From Tellurirhabdus bombi (lineage in GTDB: Bacteria > Bacteroidota > Bacteroidia > Cytophagales > Spirosomataceae), in assembly GCF_021484805.1 (NCBI RefSeq), contig NZ_CP090557.1, positions 4,786,001 to 4,850,000 of the forward strand: DNA of 64,000 nt, given 5' to 3'. The translations under genes and the position numbers were made by a program. The notes under the pieces were generated by a model. The model did not search any database, was not told where the DNA came from, and saw only the letters and a program-made list of their open reading frames with translations. Positions within the stretch are counted from its first letter, which is position 1; each line of letters begins with the position of its first letter. This document shows, piece by piece, positions 51,243 to 59,393 of the stretch.

Positions 51243-53672
51243 TTATTTACGAATGATGGCGCCTAAATCACGCTCAAAAGTAGCAATCAAACGCTGCATT
51301 GTTTTATCAATAACTGTGTCGTTGAGTGTTTGACCCTGGTCCTGGAGAGTAAAACTCACTGAGTATGACTTTTTACCATTCCCTAAGTTTTCTCCTTCGT
51401 AGACATCAAACACATTAATATCACGCAACAGCTTCCGCTCAGTTTGGTACGCCAGCCGGCTGATTTTGTCGTAGGTGACACTTTTGTCCAGCACCAGCGA
51501 CAAATCCCGGCGTACTTCCGGGAAGCGCGGAACTTCCTCAAATACAACTTTGCTGCTGTAAAGTTTCAGGATATACTGCCAATCAAAATCGGCATAGAAA
51601 ACCGGAAGCTTCAAATCGGCTAACTTGGTCAGATTACGCTTTACCAAACCTAACGTTACCACCGGTTTTTTGTTAACCCGGTAGGTCAACCCATATTGAA
51701 ACAAGGCGCTCACTTCCGGGCGATCCTCAACCGGTTCCGAATCGGTTACTTTAATTCGCAACGATGCCAGTATTTTCTGAACCGCCATGGCCAGATCGTG
51801 GAACTGAACCGGGCGTCCTTTCTCGAGCCAGGTTTCGCTTTGCTCATTTCCTACCAGCCACAAGCCCAGGCGCTTCTTCTCAACGTATTTTTCCTCTGCG
51901 CGGGAATAAATCTTCCCAAATTCGAAAATTTTCAGGTCTTTCTGCCGCCGGTTCAGGTTATAAGCCAACGTTTCCAGGCCCGAAAACAGCAACGTTTGCC
52001 GCATAACCGACAATTCCTCGCTTAAGGGATTCAGGATGGTTACGTCCTGACCTGCCAAGGCCGGACGAATGGCGTCGTGCAGCGCGGGGCGTGTCAGAGA
52101 GTTGGTAATTGTCTCGTAAAAACCATTCGCGGCCAACACCTGGCTGGCTCGTGCCTGCAACTGATCCGGATCGGTTTCGGGAAATTCCGACAAGAAATCC
52201 GTTTTCAAGGAATCAGACAGCGGCACATTGTCAAGACCGTAAATGCGTAAGATCTCCTCAATAATATCCACCTCCCGCTCTACATCTACGCGGTAGGGCG
52301 GGATCTGGGCTGAGAAGCCTTCTTCTGTACGATCGGTCAGTTGAACATCCAGGCTTTCCAGAATACGCTGAATTTCCGCGCGGTCAATCTGAATACCAAT
52401 CAGCCAATCAATGTTGCGGTAACGAACGGCTACCGTGCGATCGGAAATGGGCGTTGGATAGAGATCTACAATATCCGAGCTAACCTGTCCACCGGCCACT
52501 TCCTGAATCAACAGGGCAGCCCGCTTCAAAGCGTAAAGGGGCATGTTCGGATCCGTTCCCCGTTCAAACCGGAAAGACGCATCTGTTTTCAATCCATGAC
52601 GCTGGGACGTTTTCCGAATCCAGGCCGGTGAGAAATAAGCCGACTCCAGAAACAGACGAGTCGTTTTTTCAGAAACACCCGAATTTTGCCCACCAAATAC
52701 GCCGCCAATACACATAGGCTCTTCGGCATTACAGATCATTAGGTCCGTAGCCGCCAGCTTGCGCTCCACCCCATCCAGAGTAAAAAAAGGCGTTCCTTCG
52801 GCAACCGTTTTGACAATCACCTGGCGGCCCGCAATGGCGTCCCCATCGAATGCATGAAGAGGCTGGCCCAGTTCATGCAGGACGTAATTCGTGACATCCA
52901 CTACGTTGTTGATTGGGCTAAGGCCAATGGCTTGCAGGCGTTTCTTCAACCAGTCCGGCGACTCTTTCACGGTCAAACCAGTCATGGTCAGACCCGCGTA
53001 ACGGGGACAAGCTTCGGCATTTTCTACCGTTACCGACAACGAAAAATCCTGATTGTCAACCTTGAATGCGTCTACCGACGGCCAACGAATTTCCCGGCCT
53101 AAAACGGCTTTTAAATCCCGCGCGACGCCGATGTGCGAGGCCGCATCCGCCCGGTTGGGTGTTAGTCCTATTTCGATTCCGTAGTCATCTTCCAGACCAA
53201 AGTAGTTAGCCGCTGGCGTTCCATTTGGCAGGTCTGTGTCCAGCACCAGAATCCCGGCATGCGAAGTTCCTACCCCGATCTCGTCTTCAGCGCAAATCAT
53301 GCCTTCGGAGGCTGCCCCCCGGATTTTTGCTTTCTTAATCGTAAATGGCTCGCCCCCCGTTGGACGCAGGGTAGCACCTACCAGGGCAACAATCACTTTC
53401 TGACCAGCGGCTACGTTTGAAGCACCGCAGACAATGTTTAGGGGCGCTGGCTGTCCAACATCGACGGTAGTCAGGCTTAATTTATCGGCTTCGGGATGCT
53501 TTTCACACGTTAGGACTTCCCCAATGACAACTCCTTGCAGGCCGCCCGGAATCGCTTCAATTGGTTCGATTCCTTCTACTTCAAGGCCTGTACCTGTCAG
53601 AATTTTGCCCACTTCTTCGGGCGATTCTGGCAGATCAATCAGGTCTTGCAACCATTTATACGAGATTTCCAT
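51243..53672 (-). CDS. pheT: Phenylalanine-tRNA ligase beta subunit
   Basis: 809 residues, full length. Order: N-terminal region, tRNA-binding EMAP-type domain (about 40-150, VIGEVLTCEKHPEADKLSLTTVDVG), B3/B4 editing domain, B5 domain (RYRNIDWLIGIQIDRAEIQRIL), the core with catalytic-like fold and the C-terminal FDX-ACB anticodon-binding domain (FPEVRRDLSLVLDKSVTYDKI). It works with PheS in an alpha2-beta2 enzyme that charges tRNA-Phe; pheS is not in the window. The start is the ATG at 53672. Confidence 0.98.
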   Translation of the reverse strand: MEISYKWLQDLIDLPESPEEVGKILTGTGLEVEGIEPIEAIPGGLQGVVIGEVLTCEKHPEADKLSLTTVDVGQPAPLNIVCGASNVAAGQKVIVALVGATLRPTGGEPFTIKKAKIRGAASEGMICAEDEIGVGTSHAGILVLDTDLPNGTPAANYFGLEDDYGIEIGLTPNRADAASHIGVARDLKAVLGREIRWPSVDAFKVDNQDFSLSVTVENAEACPRYAGLTMTGLTVKESPDWLKKRLQAIGLSPINNVVDVTNYVLHELGQPLHAFDGDAIAGRQVIVKTVAEGTPFFTLDGVERKLAATDLMICNAEEPMCIGGVFGGQNSGVSEKTTRLFLESAYFSPAWIRKTSQRHGLKTDASFRFERGTDPNMPLYALKRAALLIQEVAGGQVSSDIVDLYPTPISDRTVAVRYRNIDWLIGIQIDRAEIQRILESLDVQLTDRTEEGFSAQIPPYRVDVEREVDIIEEILRIYGLDNVPLSDSLKTDFLSEFPETDPDQLQARASQVLAANGFYETITNSLTRPALHDAIRPALAGQDVTILNPLSEELSVMRQTLLFSGLETLAYNLNRRQKDLKIFEFGKIYSRAEEKYVEKKRLGLWLVGNEQSETWLEKGRPVQFHDLAMAVQKILASLRIKVTDSEPVEDRPEVSALFQYGLTYRVNKKPVVTLGLVKRNLTKLADLKLPVFYADFDWQYILKLYSSKVVFEEVPRFPEVRRDLSLVLDKSVTYDKISRLAYQTERKLLRDINVFDVYEGENLGNGKKSYSVSFTLQDQGQTLNDTVIDKTMQRLIATFERDLGAIIRK

Positions 53673-53722
53673 AAAATAGGCAAAGTAATAACCGCCAGCG
53701 GGCGGCTTAATGAATTAGGGTG

Positions 53723-53730
53723 CAAAGATA
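53723..53730 (-). promoter_or_regulatory. Candidate -7 element of pheT
   Basis: Minus strand reads TATCTTTG, a perfect -7 box, 51 bases before the pheT ATG. No good TTG partner was found. Confidence 0.35.
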
Positions 53731-53812
53731 ATTCTTGAACTGGGATTCTGCTGATTAATGAACGAACTATGCCACAATATGAAGCGAATAAATTCTGCTT
53801 TTACTGCTAAAA

Positions 53813-54436
53813 TCAACGTTCAACGTATTTTTCTCCGGCTCGTACCGCAATCGGCAGTTTATTCTCGGCGGGTGGCAACGGGCAGGCGTATTCATGATTG
53901 AAGACACAATAGGGGTTATAAGCCGTGTTAAAATCAATAACCAGGCTGTTGCCTTCCACCTTATCGACCGGAATGTCTACGTAGCGGCCCCCGCCGTAGG
54001 TTTCTTTTCCGCTCGTTTCATCTTTGAAGAGAATCGACAGCGTATTATCGTGCTTCAGCAGCAGCAACCGACAGATTTCGCCTTGCAGGCTAAAAACCGC
54101 ATGGGCGTATTTTTCGTATACTTCTTCACTGCCATCGGTCAGCGTGACAACCATTTTTTGCGTTTTATCGGCGAAAAGCTCCAGCCTTGCCGTGACCCGG
54201 TACGCCGGATCTCCCTCAAAATAAGTCAACCCTGTAAATTTGGCTTTGTCAATAATTGGGGATTCGGCACTGGTACGATAAAATTCATCTTTTTCGACGC
54301 GCTGCTGGGTTAGCTCCTGTTTATATTTTTGGGGATCAACACCTGAGTCGGCAGTGCCTTTCGGCTGGATAACAAAAAAATAAAGAAGCCCCCCAACAAT
54401 GAGTAGTAATACGATGATTGACGACTTTCGAAACAT
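53813..54436 (-). CDS. DUF1684-domain protein, membrane-anchored
   Basis: 207 residues. N-terminal membrane helix (SSIIVLLLIVGGLLYFFVI), then the DUF1684 domain: EKDEFYRTSAESPI, FTGLTYFEGDPAYRV, YGGGRYVDIPVD and the conserved end DFNTAYNPYCVFNHEYACPLPPAENKLP. The function of the family is unknown; members are often exported or lipid-anchored. It is separate from pheT and from the divergent fdtA-like gene by about 200 bases. Confidence 0.85.
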   Translation of the reverse strand: MFRKSSIIVLLLIVGGLLYFFVIQPKGTADSGVDPQKYKQELTQQRVEKDEFYRTSAESPIIDKAKFTGLTYFEGDPAYRVTARLELFADKTQKMVVTLTDGSEEVYEKYAHAVFSLQGEICRLLLLKHDNTLSILFKDETSGKETYGGGRYVDIPVDKVEGNSLVIDFNTAYNPYCVFNHEYACPLPPAENKLPIAVRAGEKYVER

Positions 54437-54578
54437 AGCAGAGCATTGATTGACAAATTATTACTAGGAAAATAAACCTGATTAACTGTTTTTTTCGCCT
54501 GCAAGTTAACTACATTATCCGTAGCGTTGACCTTGGGCCATTAGGTAAAAAAGTAGCCAACGCGCTGATTTTAGTGAC

Positions 54579-54612
54579 TTTCGTGCTAATTTCCACTCTT
54601 AGTCTAACTTTG
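54579..54612 (+). promoter_or_regulatory. Candidate promoter of the amino-sugar operon
   Basis: TTTC at 54579-54582 is followed by a 22-base spacer and a perfect TAACTTTG at 54605-54612. The ATG at 54640 is 27 bases downstream. Confidence 0.5.
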
Positions 54613-54639
54613 TAATCTTCTTCGGCCACTTCCTTGCTT

Positions 54640-55011
54640 ATGGCTCAACTTCTAGAATTAAGTACTTTTTCGTCTGACTCTGGTAATTTAACCGTATTTG
54701 AAAAGATCATTCCGGGTGCTATCAAACGAGCCTTTTACATCTACGGAGCTGACGATTGCGTCCGGGCCGGGCACCGACACCACAAGACCTGGAATGCCCT
54801 GATTTGCCTCAATGGCAGCTGCCGCGTCTACGTCAACGACGGCCAAACCGATGAACACATCTGGTTGGATAAACCGCACAAATGTTTAATTCTAGAACCC
54901 AAAGACTGGCACTTCATGGATAATTTCAGTGAAGGTTCTATCCTTCTGGTTTTGTCAAACGAAGTCTATGACAAAGCCGATTATATTTACGAGAAATACG
55001 AAAACGCATGA
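54640..55011 (+). CDS. fdtA: Sugar 3,4-ketoisomerase, FdtA/WxcM-like cupin
   Basis: 123 residues from the ATG at 54640 (a TTG two codons earlier is possible). Cupin barrel of the dTDP-6-deoxy-3,4-keto-hexulose isomerase family: [29 protein letters not shown] with the catalytic histidines, and [14 protein letters not shown]. It converts dTDP-4-keto-6-deoxyglucose to the 3-keto form for amination. Its last codon overlaps the next start by ATGA, so the aminotransferase is coupled to it. Confidence 0.85.
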   Translation: MAQLLELSTFSSDSGNLTVFEKIIPGAIKRAFYIYGADDCVRAGHRHHKTWNALICLNGSCRVYVNDGQTDEHIWLDKPHKCLILEPKDWHFMDNFSEGSILLVLSNEVYDKADYIYEKYENA

Positions 55012-56099
55012 TTTCCTTTCTGGATTTGTATCAGGTCAATGCGCCCCATCGGGAACGCATCGATGGGTCTATTGAACGGGTAGTGCAATCGGGGTGGTAC
55101 ATTTTAGGCAAAGAAGGAAAGGCTTTTGAAGAGGCCTTCGCCGCTTATTGCGAGACCCAGTATTGTGTTGGCGTTGCCAATGGCCTTGATGCCCTGACGC
55201 TAATTTTAAAAGCCTACGAGTTTCCGCCGGAGAGTGAAGTCATTGTCCCTGCCAATACCTATATTGCTTCCATTCTGGCCGTGACGCACGCGGGTCTGAC
55301 CCCCGTTCTGGTGGAACCGGATCTAAGCACGTACCTGATTGACCCGGCGTTAATTGAAGCCAAAATTACGCCTAAAACCAAAGCCATCCTGGCTGTACAT
55401 CTGTACGGAAAATGCTGCGACATGCAGCCAATCCAGCAGTTGGCGCAAAAATATGGTCTAAAAATAATCGAGGATGCCGCCCAGGCCCACGGTGCTCGCT
55501 ACGCGGGTAAGAAAGCTGGCAACCTGGGAGATGCCGCCGGATTTAGTTTTTATCCGAGTAAAAATCTGGGCGCGTTAGGCGACGGCGGGGCCATTACGAC
55601 CAATGACCCGGCGCTGGCCGAACGGCTGAGTTACCTCCGCAATTACGGGTCCAACGTCAAGTATTTTAATGATTATATCGGTTTGAATAGCCGTCTGGAC
55701 GAGATTCAGGCCGCCATTCTATCCGCTAAACTGCCGTTTTTAGAAGCCGAAAATCAACGGCGCCAGCAGCAGGCCCGGTTGTATCTGGATGGAATCAACC
55801 ACCCTGATGTTACGCTCCCTGCCCGCACTACCCTGGATCAGGACGCCTGGCATATCTTTGTGATTCGTCATCCAAAACGCGAACAACTGATTGATTACCT
55901 GAAAGAGCTTGGAATCCAGACTGTTGTTCATTATCCGGTGCCCCCGCACCAGCAAAAGGCCTATGCCGAGTGGCGGGATTTTTCGCTCCCCATCACGGAG
56001 AAAATCCACCAGGAAGTCATTAGCCTGCCGCTTAGCCCCGTTCATCGTGATGAGGAAATTCTTCAGGTCATCGAAGCAATTAACCGTTTTTCTGTCTAA
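55008..56099 (+). CDS. fdtB: DegT/DnrJ/EryC1-type sugar aminotransferase (FdtB-like)
   Basis: 363 residues, PLP-dependent. Motifs: [20 protein letters not shown] at the start, [22 protein letters not shown], and [18 protein letters not shown] with PLP lysine Lys185. It would aminate the 3-keto sugar made by the preceding isomerase, giving dTDP-Fuc3N or Qui3N (which epimer is undecided). An acetyltransferase (FdtC) is not found nearby. Followed after 11 bases by a GT2 gene. Confidence 0.9.
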   Translation: MISFLDLYQVNAPHRERIDGSIERVVQSGWYILGKEGKAFEEAFAAYCETQYCVGVANGLDALTLILKAYEFPPESEVIVPANTYIASILAVTHAGLTPVLVEPDLSTYLIDPALIEAKITPKTKAILAVHLYGKCCDMQPIQQLAQKYGLKIIEDAAQAHGARYAGKKAGNLGDAAGFSFYPSKNLGALGDGGAITTNDPALAERLSYLRNYGSNVKYFNDYIGLNSRLDEIQAAILSAKLPFLEAENQRRQQQARLYLDGINHPDVTLPARTTLDQDAWHIFVIRHPKREQLIDYLKELGIQTVVHYPVPPHQQKAYAEWRDFSLPITEKIHQEVISLPLSPVHRDEEILQVIEAINRFSV

Positions 56100-56110
56100 T
56101 CCATACTTAT

Positions 56111-57040
56111 TTGCTGCTTTCTGTCGTCATACCCGTTTATAACAGTGAAACAACGCTGGCTCCTCTCGTTGACAAACTCCAGACAGCGTTGGCGGGGTAT
56201 TCTTTTGAAGTAATTTTGGTGAATGATGGCAGCCGTGACCGCTCCGAGCAGGTCGGCGAAGAGTTGGCCAATCGCTATACAAATGTCGTTTTTGTGGCGC
56301 TACGAAAAAATTTCGGGGAGTTCAATGCCGTTTTGTGCGGGTTGAATCACACGAGCGGGGATTTTGCCGTTGTTATTGACGATGATTTCCAAAACCCGCC
56401 GGAAGAAATTCTGAAACTGGTTCAGGCTGCCCAGCAAGGCAATTACGACGTTGTTTACAGCTATTATGCCTCCAAACAGCACCACTGGTTTCGCAATTTA
56501 GGCAGCGACCTGACCAACGCACTAGCCACTTACTTACTTAAAAAGCCAAAGGATCTTTATTTATCCAGTTTCAAGTTGATTCGCCGCGAGGTGATTGACG
56601 AGATTCGAAAATATACCGGGCCTTACCCCTACATTGATGGACTCATTTTTCGGGTTACCCGCAATGTTGGTACGATTGAAGTGGTGCACCAAAAACGACA
56701 GGAAGGGCAATCTAACTACACACTCAACAAGCTTATTTCCCTGTTTATTAACGTATTGGTCTGTTATTCTCCTTTGCCTCTACGCTTGTTTACGATTTTA
56801 GGTTTGTTGTTGTTTGGGTTAGGTATAATGGCCATGATCGGGCTTGCCATTACCGCTTTGAGCGGCTTTCCAGTGGCGGGCTGGGCAATTATCCTGGCGG
56901 CTCTGTTTCTGCTAACGGGTTTCCTCAGCGTCTTTTTAGGCGTAATGAGTGAGTATCTAGGAAAGCTCTTTATGATGCAGAGCGGCTTACCGCCTTACGT
57001 AGTTAAAAAAGTAGTAACTCAGTCTAAAAGCGGCGCCTAG
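56111..57040 (+). CDS. Family-2 glycosyltransferase with C-terminal membrane helices (GtrB/DPM-like)
   Basis: 309 residues. The frame starts with TTG at 56111, with LLSVVIPVYNSE at once, so no better start exists. GT2 core: VNDGSRDRS, VALRKNFGEFNAVLCGLNHTSGDFAVVIDDDFQNPPEEI with the DDD metal site and the acceptor-region QSNYT. Two membrane helices at the end (LFTILGLLLFGLGIMAMIGLAI; AGWAIILAALFLLTGFLSVFLG). It probably loads a sugar onto undecaprenyl phosphate. Same operon as the amino-sugar genes. Confidence 0.88.
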   Translation: MLLSVVIPVYNSETTLAPLVDKLQTALAGYSFEVILVNDGSRDRSEQVGEELANRYTNVVFVALRKNFGEFNAVLCGLNHTSGDFAVVIDDDFQNPPEEILKLVQAAQQGNYDVVYSYYASKQHHWFRNLGSDLTNALATYLLKKPKDLYLSSFKLIRREVIDEIRKYTGPYPYIDGLIFRVTRNVGTIEVVHQKRQEGQSNYTLNKLISLFINVLVCYSPLPLRLFTILGLLLFGLGIMAMIGLAITALSGFPVAGWAIILAALFLLTGFLSVFLGVMSEYLGKLFMMQSGLPPYVVKKVVTQSKSGA

Positions 57041-57117
57041 CCGCAAAATAACCCAACCTCAGCATCGGCAGCTTATAATTCGTTGCCCGGTGAACGGCGA
57101 TCAGAGACAAGAGAAAA

Positions 57118-57894
57118 ATGATTGGAAAGCGCGACGAATACGAAAAAATGTTTCGGCTGGAGCAACGGCTGTGGTGGTATCGCATTCTGCACGGTCGGGT
57201 TTTACAGGCTATTCAGCGGCAGTTTGGGAAACAATTTACCCGCCAAGGCGCGCCGCTTCGCATTCTGGATGCTGGCTGCGGCACAGGCGGCTTACTGTTC
57301 TACCTGCGCAATGCGGGCTATACCGACCTCCGGGGAATCGACGGTTCGGAAGATGCCGTTGCCTTTTCCAGAGAGCGGGGCCTGGACGTAAGCCTGCTTA
57401 ATTTGAACAATCTGGTTAATTTCCAGCCCGGCCAGACATTTGATGTGATCATTTGCAACGATGTCTTCTGCTATTTTGACGATCCGGGCCTGATTCGGCT
57501 GATGCAGGAGCTCGCCCGGCGGCTTCGTCCCGGTGGCCTTCTCATCTCTAACAACAACGCCTTCGACATTTTTCGGGGCTCGCACGACCAGGCCATCGGC
57601 AGCCAGCGCCGCTTTGTCCGGGCTGACTTTGAAAATCTCGCCCCTAAAGCAAACCTTCGTATCAAAGATTCGACCTACTGGAGTCTAGCTCTTTCGCCCT
57701 TGATTCTGGGCATTCGGCTTTGGCAATCGTTCCAGCTTAAGGTTGGGCTTCAATCGGCAGACAAACCCGCTTCGGACGTTTATTTTCCCGGTAACTTCGT
57801 CAACGAAACGCTTTACCGCATCGTTCGGACAGAGCAAACCCTGCTTCCCCGAACCCCTTTCGGAAGTTCCTTGTTTACTGTCTTTAACCACTAG
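57118..57894 (+). CDS. Class I SAM-dependent methyltransferase
   Basis: 258 residues. SAM-binding motif ILDAGCGTGGLLFYLRNAGY (about 48-67) with GIDGSEDAV, then VIICNDVFCYFDD and LRPGGLLISNNNAFDIFRG. It sits at the end of the amino-sugar and glycosyltransferase run, 77 bases after the GT2 gene, and probably methylates a sugar of the same glycan; a small-molecule substrate is equally possible. The ATG at 57118 is chosen. Confidence 0.85.
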   Translation: MIGKRDEYEKMFRLEQRLWWYRILHGRVLQAIQRQFGKQFTRQGAPLRILDAGCGTGGLLFYLRNAGYTDLRGIDGSEDAVAFSRERGLDVSLLNLNNLVNFQPGQTFDVIICNDVFCYFDDPGLIRLMQELARRLRPGGLLISNNNAFDIFRGSHDQAIGSQRRFVRADFENLAPKANLRIKDSTYWSLALSPLILGIRLWQSFQLKVGLQSADKPASDVYFPGNFVNETLYRIVRTEQTLLPRTPFGSSLFTVFNH

Positions 57895-57959
57895 TTGGCC
57901 AACGCTGTAATTGTTTGAAATATAAGGCAACACGCAGTGGCCCCATTCACGCATTAGCT

Positions 57960-58550
57960 ATGTTTACCGGAATTATTGAAGCCATTGGCGAAGTGATTGA
58001 AACAACGGCAGAAGGCACGAATCTGACGTTTCGCCTCCGCTCCCAGTTGGCTCCCGAATTGAAAGTGGACCAAAGTCTGAGCCACAACGGCGTTTGCCTG
58101 ACCGTTACGGAGGTAGCAAACGACACGTATACAGTGACGGCTGTGGAAGAAACCTTAAAAAAAACCAATCTTGGCCAGCTAGCCATTGGCCGCCGCGTCA
58201 ATCTGGAACGCTGCATGTCGGCCAACGGACGCTTCGACGGACACATCGTGCAGGGGCACGTAGACCAGACCGGAATTTGCACCGCCGTAGCGGATCAGGA
58301 CGGGAGCTGGCTTTTTGATTTTCAGTATGATCCTGCCCAAAATAACATTACCGTTGAAAAAGGCTCGATTTGCATTAATGGCGTTAGCCTGACCGTTTTC
58401 AATTCTCAGCCTGATTCGTTTCGGGTGGCAATCATTCCGTATACGTATGAGCACACGACATTTCGGGATCTTCAACCGGGCGATCAGGTTAATCTGGAGT
58501 TTGACATTGTTGGGAAGTATATAAAAAAAATGCTAAATCAATACCAGTAA
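57960..58550 (+). CDS. ribE: Riboflavin synthase alpha chain
   Basis: 196 residues from the ATG at 57960 (MFTGIIEAIGEV is the family start; the frame is open 15 codons more). Two lumazine-binding repeats, the first with SLSHNGVCLTVTEV and the second with NGRFDGHIVQGHVDQTG and GSICINGVSLTVF. It dismutates two 6,7-dimethyl-8-ribityllumazine molecules into riboflavin, in the cytosol as a trimer. No FMN riboswitch was seen in the 65-base leader. Confidence 0.96.
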   Translation: MFTGIIEAIGEVIETTAEGTNLTFRLRSQLAPELKVDQSLSHNGVCLTVTEVANDTYTVTAVEETLKKTNLGQLAIGRRVNLERCMSANGRFDGHIVQGHVDQTGICTAVADQDGSWLFDFQYDPAQNNITVEKGSICINGVSLTVFNSQPDSFRVAIIPYTYEHTTFRDLQPGDQVNLEFDIVGKYIKKMLNQYQ

Positions 58551-58565
58551 ACCCTCTGAATCCGT

Positions 58566-58573
58566 TAATTTTG
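58566..58573 (+). promoter_or_regulatory. Candidate -7 box of the PASTA gene
   Basis: TAATTTTG, a perfect -7 box, 32 bases before the ATG at 58606. No TTG at normal distance. Confidence 0.3.
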
Positions 58574-58605
58574 CGGGTCAAAAAGTACCCCCATTTTAAA
58601 ATTGC

Positions 58606-59391
58606 ATGGCGAAGATCAGCACGCGGACCAAAACCGACTTATTCATACATATCGGGATTGTTGTTAGTTTAATAGCAGTTCTCTTTTTAGGCTTCTTCTT
58701 TGTCTGGTTACCTTACACCACCAATCACGGCCAAACCATTACCGTACCCGACCTGAAGGGTATGAGTACTGCCGAGCTGGGTGATTTTTTAAGTGATCAT
58801 AATCTGCGTTTCGAAGTGGAAAGTGATTGTACGTATGTTGTCAATGCAGAGCCGTTGACGGTCTATTCCCAGTATCCCAGAATGGGGACGAAAGTCAAAG
58901 AAGGGCGCAAGATTTACGTTACCATCATTGCCAAGAATCCACCTAGTATCCCAATGCCCAAGCTGGTTGACCAGACGTACGTAAGTGCGCAGTACGTGCT
59001 CAAAAGCAGCGGGTTACTTCCTGGCAAGATTCGTTATGTACCCGATATTGCCGAAGGAACGGTGATCAAACAATTCCACAAAGGCAATGAGGTTCTTCCC
59101 GGAACGCCCATCGCTAAAGGTTCGTACATTGATCTGGATATTGGTGATGGATTGGGGAATACTAAGTTCCCGGTTCCTAACGTTGTAGGTATGCCACGTG
59201 ACGAAGCCACCGCTGTCATTAAAGGATCGAACCTGCAACTCGGCAGTGTTTTGTCGGTAGATGCTCCAGACAAGGAAGTCGGCACCGTGGTTCGACAAAA
59301 CCCTGAAGCCCGTTCGGGAGCTACGATCCGTGTCGGTGAAACCATTGATATATGGATCGTCGGTCCGGCGGAAAACGATGACACCCAGTAA
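58606..59391 (+). CDS. Membrane-anchored triple-PASTA protein without kinase
   Basis: 261 residues. A short basic start and one membrane helix (IHIGIVVSLIAVLFLGFFFVWL) are followed by three PASTA domains (about 45-115, 116-188, 189-257): VPDLKGMSTAELGDFLSDHNL, MPKLVDQTYVSAQYVLKSSGL and VPNVVGMPRDEATAVIKGSNL. The PASTA part faces the periplasm and may bind muropeptides or PBPs. There is no Ser/Thr kinase domain in the protein or next to it. The stop is two bases before the next ATG, so coupling with the T9SS cargo gene is likely. Confidence 0.9.
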   Translation: MAKISTRTKTDLFIHIGIVVSLIAVLFLGFFFVWLPYTTNHGQTITVPDLKGMSTAELGDFLSDHNLRFEVESDCTYVVNAEPLTVYSQYPRMGTKVKEGRKIYVTIIAKNPPSIPMPKLVDQTYVSAQYVLKSSGLLPGKIRYVPDIAEGTVIKQFHKGNEVLPGTPIAKGSYIDLDIGDGLGNTKFPVPNVVGMPRDEATAVIKGSNLQLGSVLSVDAPDKEVGTVVRQNPEARSGATIRVGETIDIWIVGPAENDDTQ

Positions 59392-59393
59392 GG

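Noticed and set aside
57895-57960. FMN riboswitch before riboflavin synthase
   Set aside because: The gap is only 65 bases and has none of the RFN element sequence.
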